64,000 nt of DNA from Arthrobacter cupressi (GTDB taxonomy: Bacteria; Actinomycetota; Actinomycetes; Actinomycetales; Micrococcaceae): the NCBI RefSeq assembly GCF_900099975.1, contig NZ_FNEI01000018.1, forward strand, positions 1 to 64,000, given 5' to 3'. Position 1 is the first letter of the stretch. Each line of letters opens with the position of its first letter. A program made the position numbers and the translations under genes. Of the stretch, positions 8,695-16,932 are shown piece by piece. The notes under the pieces are model-generated. The model saw nothing but the letters and a program-made list of their open reading frames with translations. It was not told the origin of the DNA and made no database searches.

Positions 8695-10032
8695 ATGGAA
8701 CAGACACTGAAAGTTGTGCGGCATTGGGGCGCCCCCGCGGCGGCCGTCATCTTCTTCACGCTGTGGAGTGGGCGGCATTGGGGGCTCTACGGGGAGTTTT
8801 TGGCCGAACAGGGGAGGTTGCCGATCATTTCTCTGATTTCGGTGGCCATCGCTCTTTCCGCGCGGTGGGGCCCGGCATCGCTTGCGACTACGGCATTGTT
8901 GCTGGCTTTGCAGTTCTTGCATGTCTTGGAGCCGATGCGGGCAACGCCTTGGCAGGTGTACATCGGCGCATTCGTAGCGCTGGCCTTTATAGCGTGGACC
9001 GCACCGAACCGGACAAGGCTTATGGCGGCTGGCCTCTATACAGCGTTTGCGGGTGTCATGGCGTTCATCGTGCTGTCGCGTTCATACGGCATGGGTGGAG
9101 TGTGGATGTGGGTCTTCGGGATGCCGCAGGAGACGATGATCAACTACTGGTGGCAATGTTTTGCCGTCCTGCTCCTTATCGCCGCCGGCTGCGCCGCCGT
9201 CGGGATTGCGCTGCGGCTGTACCAGGAACGCGGCACCCTCTTTCTGGCCCGCAACGAGGCACAGGCGAGCCTGAAGGAGGCCGAAATTGAACTGGTGATC
9301 GAGCAGGAGCGCACCCGTATCGCCCGGGACCTGCACGACGTCCTGGCCCATTCCCTTGCCGTCATCGCGGCCCAGGCCGACGGCACCCGCTACCTCAGCA
9401 AGGACCAGCCGAAGCCCGTCCTCGACGCCTTGGAGAACATCGCGGTCTCCGCACGGCACGCGCTGGTGGACGCCCAGCGCGTCATCGAAGGAGTCCGCGA
9501 CGACGGCATGGTCACCCCGCAGCCCCGGCTCAGTGACCTCGCGCCCTTGGTGGAGAGGATGCGCCAGGGCAGCCTCCGGGTACAGCAAAGCGAAACGGGG
9601 CATCCCTTGGAACTCGGTGCGGGTCAGCAGCTCGCGGTCTTCCGCATCGTTCAGGAATGCCTCACCAACGCCCTCAAGCACGGCGGCCGCGGCACGGCGG
9701 CGCGCCTGCACTTGGACTGGAGCGGGCCCGGGCTCACCATCCACGCCGCTTCGAACCTGCCGTCGTCCGCTGTGAATGGGGGAGCGGACACTCCGGCCCG
9801 CGCAGGGCGCGGCATCCCGGGGATGCGGGAGCGCGCCCACCTTGCCGGCGGCTGGCTCACCGCCGGACCGGACGGGGAGCAGTTCCGGGTCACAGTCTTC
9901 ATCCCCTATGGACCGCGTGCGCTGGCCGCGGCGCCGACGCCGGAACCCTCCGGTGCCGATGCCGGCGCGGACAACGGAGCCCCGCGGGCGCTAGCCGCAG
10001 CGCCGGAAAAGGAAAGCGCCGTCCATGGTTGA
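8695..10032 (+). CDS. Sensor histidine kinase (HisKA_3 type)
   Basis: A 445-residue membrane sensor kinase of the NarX/DesK class. The N-terminal 160 residues contain about five to six membrane segments without a recognisable periplasmic sensor domain. The dimerisation box ERTRIARDLHDVLAHSLAVI holds the phospho-acceptor His at about residue 214, and the ATPase domain follows with NALKHGG (N box) and GRGIPGMRERA. A proline/alanine-rich tail ends the protein. The start at 8695 is chosen since the hydrophobic region begins shortly after it; upstream GTG and TTG codons in frame are possible. It overlaps the response regulator by eight bases, so the pair is co-translated. Confidence 0.9.
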   Translation: MEQTLKVVRHWGAPAAAVIFFTLWSGRHWGLYGEFLAEQGRLPIISLISVAIALSARWGPASLATTALLLALQFLHVLEPMRATPWQVYIGAFVALAFIAWTAPNRTRLMAAGLYTAFAGVMAFIVLSRSYGMGGVWMWVFGMPQETMINYWWQCFAVLLLIAAGCAAVGIALRLYQERGTLFLARNEAQASLKEAEIELVIEQERTRIARDLHDVLAHSLAVIAAQADGTRYLSKDQPKPVLDALENIAVSARHALVDAQRVIEGVRDDGMVTPQPRLSDLAPLVERMRQGSLRVQQSETGHPLELGAGQQLAVFRIVQECLTNALKHGGRGTAARLHLDWSGPGLTIHAASNLPSSAVNGGADTPARAGRGIPGMRERAHLAGGWLTAGPDGEQFRVTVFIPYGPRALAAAPTPEPSGADAGADNGAPRALAAAPEKESAVHG

Positions 10033-10699
10033 GAGGCCCATCACCGTTGCGTTGGTGGATGACCAGCCGCTTTTCCGCGCGGGGATCAGCATGCTCGTCC
10101 AGAGCCAGGCGGACATGGCGCTTGCCTGGGAGGCCGACGACGGCGGGCCGGCGGTAGAGCGTGCCGCCGAACAGCGCCCTGACGTCATGCTCATGGACCT
10201 CAGGATGCCGGTGATGGGCGGGGTGGAAGCCACCCGGCGGATCACGGAGGCGTCCGCAGCCGCCGGCGTGGACAGGCCGAAGATCATTGCCCTGACCACC
10301 TTCAACCGCGACCAGGCCGTCGTCGAAGCGGTCCAGGCCGGGGCAAGCGGGTACCTGCTCAAGAGCGCCGAGCCCGAATTCCTGCTGGCGGCCATCCGCA
10401 CTGTCTACTCCGGGTACTCCGTGATTGCCCCTGGTTCGGTGCACGAGCTGTTCCAGCACGCTGCCCGCACGGTTCCGGCATCCGGGCCGGACCTGGGCGT
10501 CCTGGATGGGTTGTCGGCGCGGGAGCGCGAGGTCTTCCTGCTTGCGGCAAAGGGCTTGTCCAACGCGGACATGGCGCAGGGCCTCTTCGTTTCGGAAGCC
10601 ACAGTGAAGACCCATCTGCGCAGCCTGTTGGTCAAGCTGGGCCTGCGGACCCGGCTGCAGCTGGTCGCCTTCGCCTACGAACACCGCCTGCTCGGCTGA
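10025..10699 (+). CDS. NarL/FixJ-family response regulator
   Basis: A 224-residue DNA-binding response regulator, partner of the kinase it overlaps. The receiver domain has the acidic pair D12-D13, phospho-acceptor D58 in VMLMDLRMP, the Thr of ALTTF and the conserved Lys of YLLKSAEP. The C-terminal LuxR-type helix-turn-helix runs from LSAREREVFLLAAKGLSN through VSEATVKTHLRSLLVKLGL. Targets are unknown; no transporter operon is adjacent, though a DUF4383 membrane gene lies convergently downstream. Confidence 0.93.
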   Translation: MVERPITVALVDDQPLFRAGISMLVQSQADMALAWEADDGGPAVERAAEQRPDVMLMDLRMPVMGGVEATRRITEASAAAGVDRPKIIALTTFNRDQAVVEAVQAGASGYLLKSAEPEFLLAAIRTVYSGYSVIAPGSVHELFQHAARTVPASGPDLGVLDGLSAREREVFLLAAKGLSNADMAQGLFVSEATVKTHLRSLLVKLGLRTRLQLVAFAYEHRLLG

Positions 10700-10726
10700 G
10701 GCCCGGCCAGCGGTCCAAAGGCAAAG

Positions 10727-10758
10727 CGGCGGCCGTCCCGCGTAGGGGACGGCCGCCG
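10727..10758. terminator. Hairpin terminator between convergent genes
   Basis: Arms CGGCGGCCGTCCC and GGGACGGCCGCCG (13 bp, perfect) with a six-base loop lie between the response regulator stop and the stop of the DUF4383 gene, so it may serve both directions. Confidence 0.75.
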
Positions 10759-10796
10759 TCGTCGTATTCGGTTGTGGTTTTGAAACGGAAGGCGCG

Positions 10797-11276
10797 CTAC
10801 ATGGCGCGGCCCTTCATCTCCTCTCTGGCGTCACGGCCCAGCCACAGGCCCAAAGCAACCATCACGACACCGAGTGCCAAGTGCAGCCAGTTGTCCGCGG
10901 TGTTGAACGGCACGAAGTTGGCCGCCGACATCGAGTCCCCACCGATCACGAGACCGTAGATCCACAGGACCAAGTAGACAATGCCGCCGCCTACCAGGAA
11001 CCCGCGTGCCATCCGGGAGGTCCTGGCCATGTACAGGCCAGCGGCGCCGAAGAGCAAGTGGACGATGTTGTGCAGAATGGAGACTTGGAAGATTCCAAGA
11101 AGCATGGCGCCCGACTCATGCCCAGCAAAGGTCATGGCGCCGTAGTTGCTCGTGATGCCCGGGATGAATCCGAGGACACCAACGACCAGGAAAACCCAGC
11201 CCAAACCCAGCGCCGTGTTGTGCAGCGAGAGCCCCATTACATGGTGGTGCTGTGCGGGATGTGAAGCGGTGGTCAT
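10797..11276 (-). CDS. DUF4383-family membrane protein
   Basis: A 159-residue protein with four membrane segments and a short histidine-containing N terminus (PAQHHHVM). The pattern of HNIVHLLFGAAGLYMAR in the second third and NTADNWLHLALGVVMVALGL in the last helices is characteristic of DUF4383, a family common in actinobacteria with no established function. The start at 11276 is favoured by GGAGGAG placed two bases upstream. A 10-bp palindromic hairpin sits in its leader. Confidence 0.82.
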   Translation of the reverse strand: MTTASHPAQHHHVMGLSLHNTALGLGWVFLVVGVLGFIPGITSNYGAMTFAGHESGAMLLGIFQVSILHNIVHLLFGAAGLYMARTSRMARGFLVGGGIVYLVLWIYGLVIGGDSMSAANFVPFNTADNWLHLALGVVMVALGLWLGRDAREEMKGRAM

Positions 11277-11301
11277 AACTCCTCCCAACCACATGTTGTT
11301 C

Positions 11302-11323
11302 CGGCCGGCCAAATGGCCGGCCG
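11302..11323. repeat. GC-rich hairpin in the DUF4383 leader
   Basis: CGGCCGGCCA and TGGCCGGCCG are separated by only two bases. On the plus strand TTTT follows directly, giving a terminator shape although no plus-strand gene ends here; on the minus strand it lies about 26 bases before the DUF4383 start. Its role is undecided. Confidence 0.45.
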
Positions 11324-11468
11324 TTTTGCGGCAAGGAGCTGTCGGAACCCTGCCGACGTGCTTAGTTTACTCCCGATAACCCGGAATATAGAGGGGGAGG
11401 CCAGCCGCGCGGGCAGGCGCGGCGGACCAACCCACACACCCGATCCCCGCGATGGATAGCATGGACAG

Positions 11469-12467
11469 ATGACTTCCGGGCACCTTGTTCCCCCGGACGG
11501 AGGCGCGTACTTCGATACCCGGGACCTCACGCCGTTCCGCCGCGCGCGCGTCCGAAACCCCGCGAGCGGCCTGGCCGACGGCGTGGGCGGTGCTGTGTCC
11601 GGCGTACTGCGCAGGCGCAGCACGCAGCGCTTGTCCGTGGCGGGGGACGTGCCTCCGCTCAAGCGTTTCGCCGGCCGCACCGCGAAGGCCATGCACGCGG
11701 CGGTCTTCACCGGCACCGAGCCCGAACGCCTCCTCCTGCTGGCCCGCGCTAACCCCGGTTGGGCCGGGCTCTGCCAGGTCCTGGCGGGCCTGCTCGCCTA
11801 CAAGCACGGCAGCTACCTGCGCGCGGCCGAGCTCCTGCGGTTGGGCATTTCCACCAGGATCGACGACGCCGCCAGCCAGTTCTCCGCTGCGTACCTGGGC
11901 CGGGTGGTCAGCACCGTCGAGGTCGCCGAACGCGTCGAGGTGCAGGTGCTGTTCAGCGAGGAATCGGTATTCCTGGCGCTCTCGCATTGCCTCCGGGAGG
12001 CTGGCCAAACTGCCGCCGCGCTGGACGCGCTGGCCGGACAGCCGCCGTCGTTGCCTACCGCCCTGGCCCGCTGCACGGCGGCGTCGGCGCTCGGCTGGCA
12101 CCGCGACGTGGTCGGCTGGACCGCCGGCCTGCACAACACGGACGACCTCTCCGCGGCCCTGCTGCTGCTCCGGGCGCGGTCCCTGCGCGCCCTGGGTGAA
12201 TCCGGTGCCGCGCAGTCGGCGCTGTCCGAGGTGCTGCGGCGGCGGAAGACCAGCCTCTCCCTGCGCAACGACGCCCTCACCGACCGTGCGCTGCTGGCGC
12301 TCGATGCCGGCCGGCGGGCCTTGCTGCCCGGCTCGCGGCGCGGCGGGAACGCCATCACCGGGGGGCCTGCCGGCAGCGGCGCCATCAACCGGGACGGCCT
12401 CATCCGCAAGGACGCCGAGATGCGCCGGCTCTGGGAGCAGGACTGGAAGGACCTGGGCGGGGACTGA
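11469..12467 (+). CDS. Hypothetical alpha-helical (TPR-like) protein
   Basis: A 332-residue protein without a recognised domain. After a basic N-terminal region (residues 1-75) it consists of paired amphipathic helices such as GLCQVLAGLLAYKHGSYLRA, ALSHCLREAGQTAAALDAL and LLLLRARSLRALGESGAAQ, the spacing and Ala/Gly/Leu pattern of tetratricopeptide repeats. The C terminus is basic and ends EMRRLWEQDWKDLGGD. No signal peptide or membrane segment is seen, so it should be cytoplasmic. It stands alone, upstream of the ArsR unit. Protein-protein interaction is the only role that can be suggested. Confidence 0.7.
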   Translation: MTSGHLVPPDGGAYFDTRDLTPFRRARVRNPASGLADGVGGAVSGVLRRRSTQRLSVAGDVPPLKRFAGRTAKAMHAAVFTGTEPERLLLLARANPGWAGLCQVLAGLLAYKHGSYLRAAELLRLGISTRIDDAASQFSAAYLGRVVSTVEVAERVEVQVLFSEESVFLALSHCLREAGQTAAALDALAGQPPSLPTALARCTAASALGWHRDVVGWTAGLHNTDDLSAALLLLRARSLRALGESGAAQSALSEVLRRRKTSLSLRNDALTDRALLALDAGRRALLPGSRRGGNAITGGPAGSGAINRDGLIRKDAEMRRLWEQDWKDLGGD

Positions 12468-12484
12468 CCCGTCGCGCGGACCCC

Positions 12485-12549
12485 TTGTGCGCGGGAACGG
12501 CCAGGTCTATCCTTGTAATCAACTAGTTGGTTGATCAACTAGATGGTTG
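12485..12549 (+). promoter_or_regulatory. Promoter with tandem 16-bp operator for the arsR-type operon
   Basis: A -35 like TTGTGC (12485) and -10 like TATCCT (12508) are 17 bases apart. Directly after the -10 come two head-to-tail 16-bp units, ATCAACTAGTTGGTTG (12518-12533) and ATCAACTAGATGGTTG (12534-12549), differing by one base. The first contains the perfect palindrome CAACTAGTTG. The placement over the transcription start fits autorepression by the ArsR protein encoded next. Confidence 0.6.
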
Positions 12550-12564
12550 AGTAAGAGGTAGGAA

Positions 12565-12951
12565 GTGCCACACCAGGACCCGCTCGACGCGGCTCTGCTT
12601 GACAGGGCCTTCATGGCGCTCGCGGATCCGGTCCGGCGGAACATCGTGGCCAGGCTGTCGCACGGCGACGCCACGGTCAACGAGCTCGCCGAACCGTTCG
12701 CCATCACCAAGCAGGCAGTGTCCAAACACATCCAGGTCCTGGAACAGGCCGGCCTGGTCACCCGCTCGCGCGACGCCCAGCGGCGCCCCGTCCATCTGGA
12801 CGCGGCAGCGCTGGAGCGGCTCACGGCGTGGATCGACCAGTACCGGCTCCAAGCGGAAGGGCGTTACCGGAGGCTGGACGCCCTGCTGGAAAGCCAGGCC
12901 TCCGAGCGGATTCCAAAGTCCGCGCCGACTCCTAGGAGTGGAGAACAATGA
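12565..12951 (+). CDS. ArsR/SmtB-family winged-helix regulator
   Basis: A 128-residue regulator of the SdpR-like ArsR branch. The winged helix covers residues 8-90, with ALADPVRRNIVARLSHGDATV at its start, ITKQAVSKHIQVLEQAGLV as recognition helix and the wing SRDAQRRPVHL. No metal-binding CxC is present, so it probably is not a metal sensor. The GTG start follows AAGAGGTAGGA. It overlaps the downstream SRPBCC gene by four bases (ATGA), a pairing typical of this branch. A tandem operator lies immediately upstream. Confidence 0.9.
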   Translation: MPHQDPLDAALLDRAFMALADPVRRNIVARLSHGDATVNELAEPFAITKQAVSKHIQVLEQAGLVTRSRDAQRRPVHLDAAALERLTAWIDQYRLQAEGRYRRLDALLESQASERIPKSAPTPRSGEQ

Positions 12952-13442
12952 GCAATCCGACCAACATCACTGCCGATCCCGGCGTTCCGTTCGTTGACAC
13001 GGTCCGGGAATTCGACGCCCCGGTGGAGGCTGTCTACCGCGCCCACGTGGATCCCGAACTGATGGTCCAGTGGCTGGGCCCCAGGGAGGACAAGGTGGAG
13101 AACATCCAGTACGACACCCGGGTGGGTGGGCGCTGGAGCTTCGATGGAGCCAGCAGCGACGGCTACGAATTCACCTTCAGCGGCATCTTCCACACCGTGG
13201 AGCCCGCCAAGTGCCTCATCATGACCTTCGAATTTTCCGGCGCCCCCGGGGAGGTCGGGATCGGCACCACCAGGTTCGAGGACCTGGGCGGCGGCCGCAG
13301 CCGGATCTCCATCCATGACGTCTACCCCACGGTCGAAGCCCGCGACATGGCCGTAGGCAGCGGCATGAACTACGGCGTGATCGAAGGCTACGAACGGCTC
13401 GATGAGCTCTTCGCGAGCCAGGCGGCCACGCCCGGCGCCTGA
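12948..13442 (+). CDS. SRPBCC (AHSA1-like) domain protein
   Basis: A 164-residue START/Bet v1-type fold protein of the AHSA1 activator-like group. Family blocks are REFDAPVEAVYRAHVDPELM, QWLGP, GGRWSF, the strand YEFTFSGIFHTVEPAKCLIM and the C-terminal helix GVIEGYERLDELF. Such proteins bind hydrophobic ligands in a deep cavity and are commonly encoded with an ArsR regulator, as here. Substrate is unknown. Translation is coupled to the preceding gene through the ATGA overlap. Confidence 0.88.
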   Translation: MSNPTNITADPGVPFVDTVREFDAPVEAVYRAHVDPELMVQWLGPREDKVENIQYDTRVGGRWSFDGASSDGYEFTFSGIFHTVEPAKCLIMTFEFSGAPGEVGIGTTRFEDLGGGRSRISIHDVYPTVEARDMAVGSGMNYGVIEGYERLDELFASQAATPGA

Positions 13443-13452
13443 GCGGCCGGGC

Positions 13453-14097
13453 CTATAGAATCCGGGCCGCCAGCGGAACAAGCTGCTCGGCCAGCAGCGC
13501 GACGCCGAGGCCCACCATGATGACGCCGCTCGCCAGCGTCACCACCCGGGCCGCGGCGGGCCGCGAATGCAGCAGCTTGCGGGACGCCAGCGCGACGGCG
13601 GTGTACACGAGGCCCGCCAGCAGCACGAAGGTCAGGCCCAGCAGCCCCGACTGCACCGGAACCGGCAGTGCGGCGTCCGGGCTGACGAACTGCGGCACCA
13701 GCGCCAGGAAGAACAGCAGGCCCTTGGGGTTGATGCCGCTGGTGCCCATGCCCAGCAGGAAGCTGCGGAGTTGGTTGGCGGACTGCCCGACGGCGTCATC
13801 CGCGCTGAAGCGCGCACCCCGCCAGGAGCGGAGCGTGCTGATGCCCAGCCACAGCAGGTACGCCGCGCCGGCCACCGTCAACCAGCCGAGGAGCCCCGGA
13901 ACGCCGGCCAGCAGGGCTGCCAGGCCGAGCGCCATCAGGAGGGTGTGGACCACATAGCCGCTGCACAGCCCGGCCACCGCGGGGATGAAGCTGCGTTGCC
14001 GCAGCCCCGCCGAAATCGAGTACGCCCAGTCCACGCCCGGAGTGCAGGCCAGGGTGACCGCGACGATCGTGAAGGCAAGGAAGAGCTGGGGGTTCAT
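13453..14097 (-). CDS. LysE/RhtB-family exporter
   Basis: A 214-residue membrane protein with about six segments of the LysE amino-acid exporter superfamily. Diagnostic parts are TPGVDWAYSISAGLRQR near TM1 (the GxxxG-like entry), the YLLWLGISTLRS end of TM3 and GINPKGLLFFLALVPQFV at TM4. It is divergent from an Lrp-type regulator gene across 115 bases, the classic LysE-LysG/Lrp arrangement, so it most likely exports an amino acid under control of that regulator. CAGGAG precedes the ATG by six bases. Confidence 0.9.
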   Translation of the reverse strand: MNPQLFLAFTIVAVTLACTPGVDWAYSISAGLRQRSFIPAVAGLCSGYVVHTLLMALGLAALLAGVPGLLGWLTVAGAAYLLWLGISTLRSWRGARFSADDAVGQSANQLRSFLLGMGTSGINPKGLLFFLALVPQFVSPDAALPVPVQSGLLGLTFVLLAGLVYTAVALASRKLLHSRPAAARVVTLASGVIMVGLGVALLAEQLVPLAARIL

Positions 14098-14212
14098 GGT
14101 GGCTCCTGGGTTGTTCCGCCGGATTGATCCGGTAGGAAAACCTTAGGGAAAAACGGCCCATAAGTGTTCGCGTTTTTATCCGGCTAACCTGCCATTTGAG
14201 TAAGATATTTGC

Positions 14213-14668
14213 GTGATCGACGGAATCGACAGAACAATTTTGCGCCACCTTAAAGATGACGGCCGGATGACTGCCACGGCTCTCGCCTCGAAGGTGGGAT
14301 TGACGGTGGCTCCGTGCCACCGCAGGCTGCGCGAGCTGGAGACCTCCGGGGTCATCCGCGGTTACCGGGCGGACATCGATCCGGCCGCGATCGGCCTCGG
14401 CTTCGAGGCGATCGTGTTCGTCACCCTGGCGAAGGTGGAGCGCAGCATCATGTCCGATTTCGAGGAACGCGTGGCGGCCCTGCCCAACATCGTCGAAGCC
14501 CAGCGGCTGTTCGGCTCGCCGGACTATCTGCTCCGCGTGATCGCGGCGGACCTGCCGGCGTACCAGCGGTTCTACGACGAACAGCTCACGGTGCTTCCCG
14601 CCGTCGAGCGCTTGACCTCAACGCTGGTGATGAAGAACCTCAAGAGCAACGCGGGTCCGCCGGTCTAA
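14213..14668 (+). CDS. Lrp/AsnC-family regulator, probable controller of the LysE exporter
   Basis: A 151-residue feast/famine regulator. The N-terminal helix-turn-helix begins DRTILRHLKDDGRMTATALA and contains VGLTVAPCHRRLRELETSGV; the C-terminal RAM domain (residues 65-145) has VFVTLAKVERSIMSDFE, RLFGSPDYLLRVIAADL and the ligand-pocket region. The GTG start is at the beginning of the helix-turn-helix, leaving no extension. The divergent LysE exporter is its likely target, with an amino acid as effector. Confidence 0.9.
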   Translation: MIDGIDRTILRHLKDDGRMTATALASKVGLTVAPCHRRLRELETSGVIRGYRADIDPAAIGLGFEAIVFVTLAKVERSIMSDFEERVAALPNIVEAQRLFGSPDYLLRVIAADLPAYQRFYDEQLTVLPAVERLTSTLVMKNLKSNAGPPV

Positions 14669-14673
14669 GTTGA

Positions 14674-14699
14674 CCGGCCCCGGCTATTCGACGGGCCGG
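14674..14699. terminator. Short hairpin between convergent stops
   Basis: CCGGCCC and GGGCCGG with a 12-base loop lie where the Lrp gene ends and the lipoprotein gene ends; the second arm is inside the last codons of the lipoprotein. A weak bidirectional terminator is possible. Confidence 0.35.
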
Positions 14700-15322
14700 A
14701 CGTGCACGATGATGACCTGCACGTCCTTGCCGCCGTCATAGCGAAGGTCGTAGTTCACCTCGAGTCCCATGCTGGTGCCGCTGGCCAGGGAGAAATCGCT
14801 CTTCATTCCGGGGTCGGCGCTCGCCGAGCTGATCCAGCCTTCGGCGGAATCGGCGTCGATCCCGTACTTCCGGACGCCGTCGCGGATCAGGGCGAAGAGC
14901 TCCTCCGGGGAGTCCGCCGTGAGGAAGTAGGTGACCTCGCTGAAGTCGGGCTGGATATTGGTGGTGTTGAAACGGATCCGGTCCGTCTGCCCGCCGATTT
15001 CCCCGGACGGTCCCACGATGGTGAGGTCGATCTTGCCTTCGTCCCGGGTGTTGATTTCCGGCCCGTAGCTGCTGTCCGAGACGCCGACGGCGGACTTCAG
15101 CAGCTTGCCGCTGCTCAGGTCCAGCCGGGCGCGGAGTTCGCTGCGGATCCTTTCGACGCCGGCGGTGTCCAGGGTGGAGAAGTCGGAGGTGTTCACGGTG
15201 CTCCCTTGCGAGGTTTGTGGCGTCTGGGCAGGTGTGGCGGATCCGGGGAGTTGGCAGGCGGCGAGGGTGAGGCAGGCGGCTGCGGTCAGGGCTGCTGCGG
15301 CGAGGCGCACTGTTGTGTTCAC
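14684..15322 (-). CDS. Lipoprotein encoded with the WXG100-headed protein
   Basis: A 212-residue lipoprotein. The signal peptide ends in LTLAAC with lipidated Cys23, so the mature protein is anchored to the outer face of the membrane. A Gln/Thr/Ser-rich spacer follows (residues 24-45), then a globular domain of about 165 residues without a recognised family, ending QVIIVHVRPVE. It starts with GTG overlapping the stop of the WXG100-headed gene by four bases (GTGA), so the two are translated together. A surface partner or immunity-like protein for the WXG100-headed protein is a reasonable guess, not shown by sequence. Confidence 0.75.
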   Translation of the reverse strand: MNTTVRLAAAALTAAACLTLAACQLPGSATPAQTPQTSQGSTVNTSDFSTLDTAGVERIRSELRARLDLSSGKLLKSAVGVSDSSYGPEINTRDEGKIDLTIVGPSGEIGGQTDRIRFNTTNIQPDFSEVTYFLTADSPEELFALIRDGVRKYGIDADSAEGWISSASADPGMKSDFSLASGTSMGLEVNYDLRYDGGKDVQVIIVHVRPVE

Positions 15323-16800
15323 TGGTGCACCTCCACGTCGAAGCCGGAAAGGAAGCGCCCTGTGATGTCCGGGATGTTGTTCAGGGGGCGGTGCTCCTCG
15401 ACGCGGCCGTTGAAGTCCGAGGCGATGATGTCCCGCGCCCGCTCCGGGTCTGTGGCGAGCAGGTCCTGATAGGCCGGCAGGGTGTCCTGGCTGATGAGCG
15501 CCCAGCGGGAATCGGCGTCGGCGATGTTCCCGTCCGGGAAACCGGTGGTGAAATCGGTGCGGAACTGAAGCGGGTTGTCCCAGCCTGTGACCGGCACTTT
15601 CTCCGGGCCGGGGCTTTCCACGCTGTAGGTGTAGGGGAACACCTCCGGGAAGCTCCTGGCGCCGGGGATGGAGGGCTCACCGGCCAGGGTGACCATGTAC
15701 GTGACCGCCTCGCCGCCGGGGTGGTTCTTCATGTTGACGTAGTCGTCGGCGATGATCTCGTTCTGTTCGCGGTACAGGAGGGTAGTGTTGCCCTTCTGGA
15801 TTTCGGCGGGGTCGCCGGAATCGATCTGCGCCCAGGCCTGGGCGGTGCCCGAATCGATCGCACCCGAATCCCGCAGCCGGTTGATCTCCTCGATGCCGCC
15901 GTTCATGTAGGCCTCGTGCTGGCGGGCCTGGTCGAGGAAGATCTCCTTGTTCATGTCCAGCATGGAGGTTTCGTAGAACTTGATCTCCTGGTCCGTCATC
16001 CCGGCGAGCTGCTCAAGCTGGTCCAGGACGGGCAGGGGAACGTCGGACACCGGATTGTTGGTGATTTGCTGCGCGAGATCCCGCATCAACGCCATGTCCT
16101 TGAACCCGCCGGCGAAGGACGGCCCGATCATGTTGGCCATCCCGGCCCACTGCAGGTCCGGATTCTCGAGGTAGGCCCGGCCGTAGTAGTCGTAGACCTT
16201 CTTGATGGTCTCCCAGTTGTACTCGGTGCCTTTGGAGGTGTCCCAGGTGGCCGGGTCAATGCCCATTTCGCGCATGGCCTGCTGGTTCCAGTAGTCGCTC
16301 AGGAAGTCGGCGTACTCCGGGGAGCGTTTGTCGATCAGGCCCGAATCGGCGGCGGCATCCATGGCCGCCTTCGCAGCCTCGGGATTCTCCAGCGCCCACT
16401 GCTTGAATTCGTCGCTGGCGAGGTAGGCCTTCCGTTCGGCCGGCGTCATGCCCTCGAGCTTGTTCGTCAGCTCGTCGGCCTGGCCGCCCGGCCCTCCCGG
16501 CCCGCCGCCTTGGTTGCCTGAACCACTGCTGCCGGTGCTTGCCTTGTCCTGTTCGTCCGCGTTCTTCAGCAGCGCCTTGCTCGCCGCCTCCATCTGGCCC
16601 GCGGCCTTCTTGAGCGCGGGAAGATGCGCGGAACTCCAGTCGCTGCGGAAGCGCTCGCCGTCCGTCCCGTGCCAGCCGGTGCCGGACAAAGTGCCACTCA
16701 GTTGCTGGCCCAGCACCGAGAGCTTGTGCGCACTGCCGGCCATGGTCTTGGCCAGCTGGCGCAGCTGCGAAACATCGGCGCCGTAGAAAGTTCCGGACAT
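15319..16800 (-). CDS. WXG100-headed large protein, candidate type VII secretion substrate
   Basis: A 493-residue protein whose first 90 residues form a WXG100-like helical hairpin: W43-x-G45 in GTGWHGTDGERF lies in the turn between two amphipathic helices. A Gly/Ser/Asn-rich linker (residues 90-106) leads to a helical domain (TPAERKAYLASDEFKQWALE) and a C-terminal region of about 350 residues with no recognised toxin motif. The architecture is that of LXG/WXG polymorphic proteins. No EssC/EccC ATPase or other secretion component is in the window. GGGGGA six bases before the ATG supports the start. It is the first gene of a two-gene operon with the lipoprotein. Confidence 0.72.
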   Translation of the reverse strand: MSGTFYGADVSQLRQLAKTMAGSAHKLSVLGQQLSGTLSGTGWHGTDGERFRSDWSSAHLPALKKAAGQMEAASKALLKNADEQDKASTGSSGSGNQGGGPGGPGGQADELTNKLEGMTPAERKAYLASDEFKQWALENPEAAKAAMDAAADSGLIDKRSPEYADFLSDYWNQQAMREMGIDPATWDTSKGTEYNWETIKKVYDYYGRAYLENPDLQWAGMANMIGPSFAGGFKDMALMRDLAQQITNNPVSDVPLPVLDQLEQLAGMTDQEIKFYETSMLDMNKEIFLDQARQHEAYMNGGIEEINRLRDSGAIDSGTAQAWAQIDSGDPAEIQKGNTTLLYREQNEIIADDYVNMKNHPGGEAVTYMVTLAGEPSIPGARSFPEVFPYTYSVESPGPEKVPVTGWDNPLQFRTDFTTGFPDGNIADADSRWALISQDTLPAYQDLLATDPERARDIIASDFNGRVEEHRPLNNIPDITGRFLSGFDVEVHQ

Positions 16801-16932
16801 GATCCCCCCGAGTTAATGCTGCAAATTCCGCCAGCCGTTCCGGCTCTGCCGATCCTACGTGGCCGTGCACGTCCCGGCGATGGGGAGGACTGCCCGCTGG
16901 GGAGGAATCTCGACGCCGGAGCGCAGCCGGGA

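Noticed and set aside
11485..12534. A second plus-strand frame overlapping the TPR-like gene
   Set aside because: It is Arg/Pro/Cys-rich in a shadow frame, whereas the 11469 frame has helix-like repeats and normal codon use.
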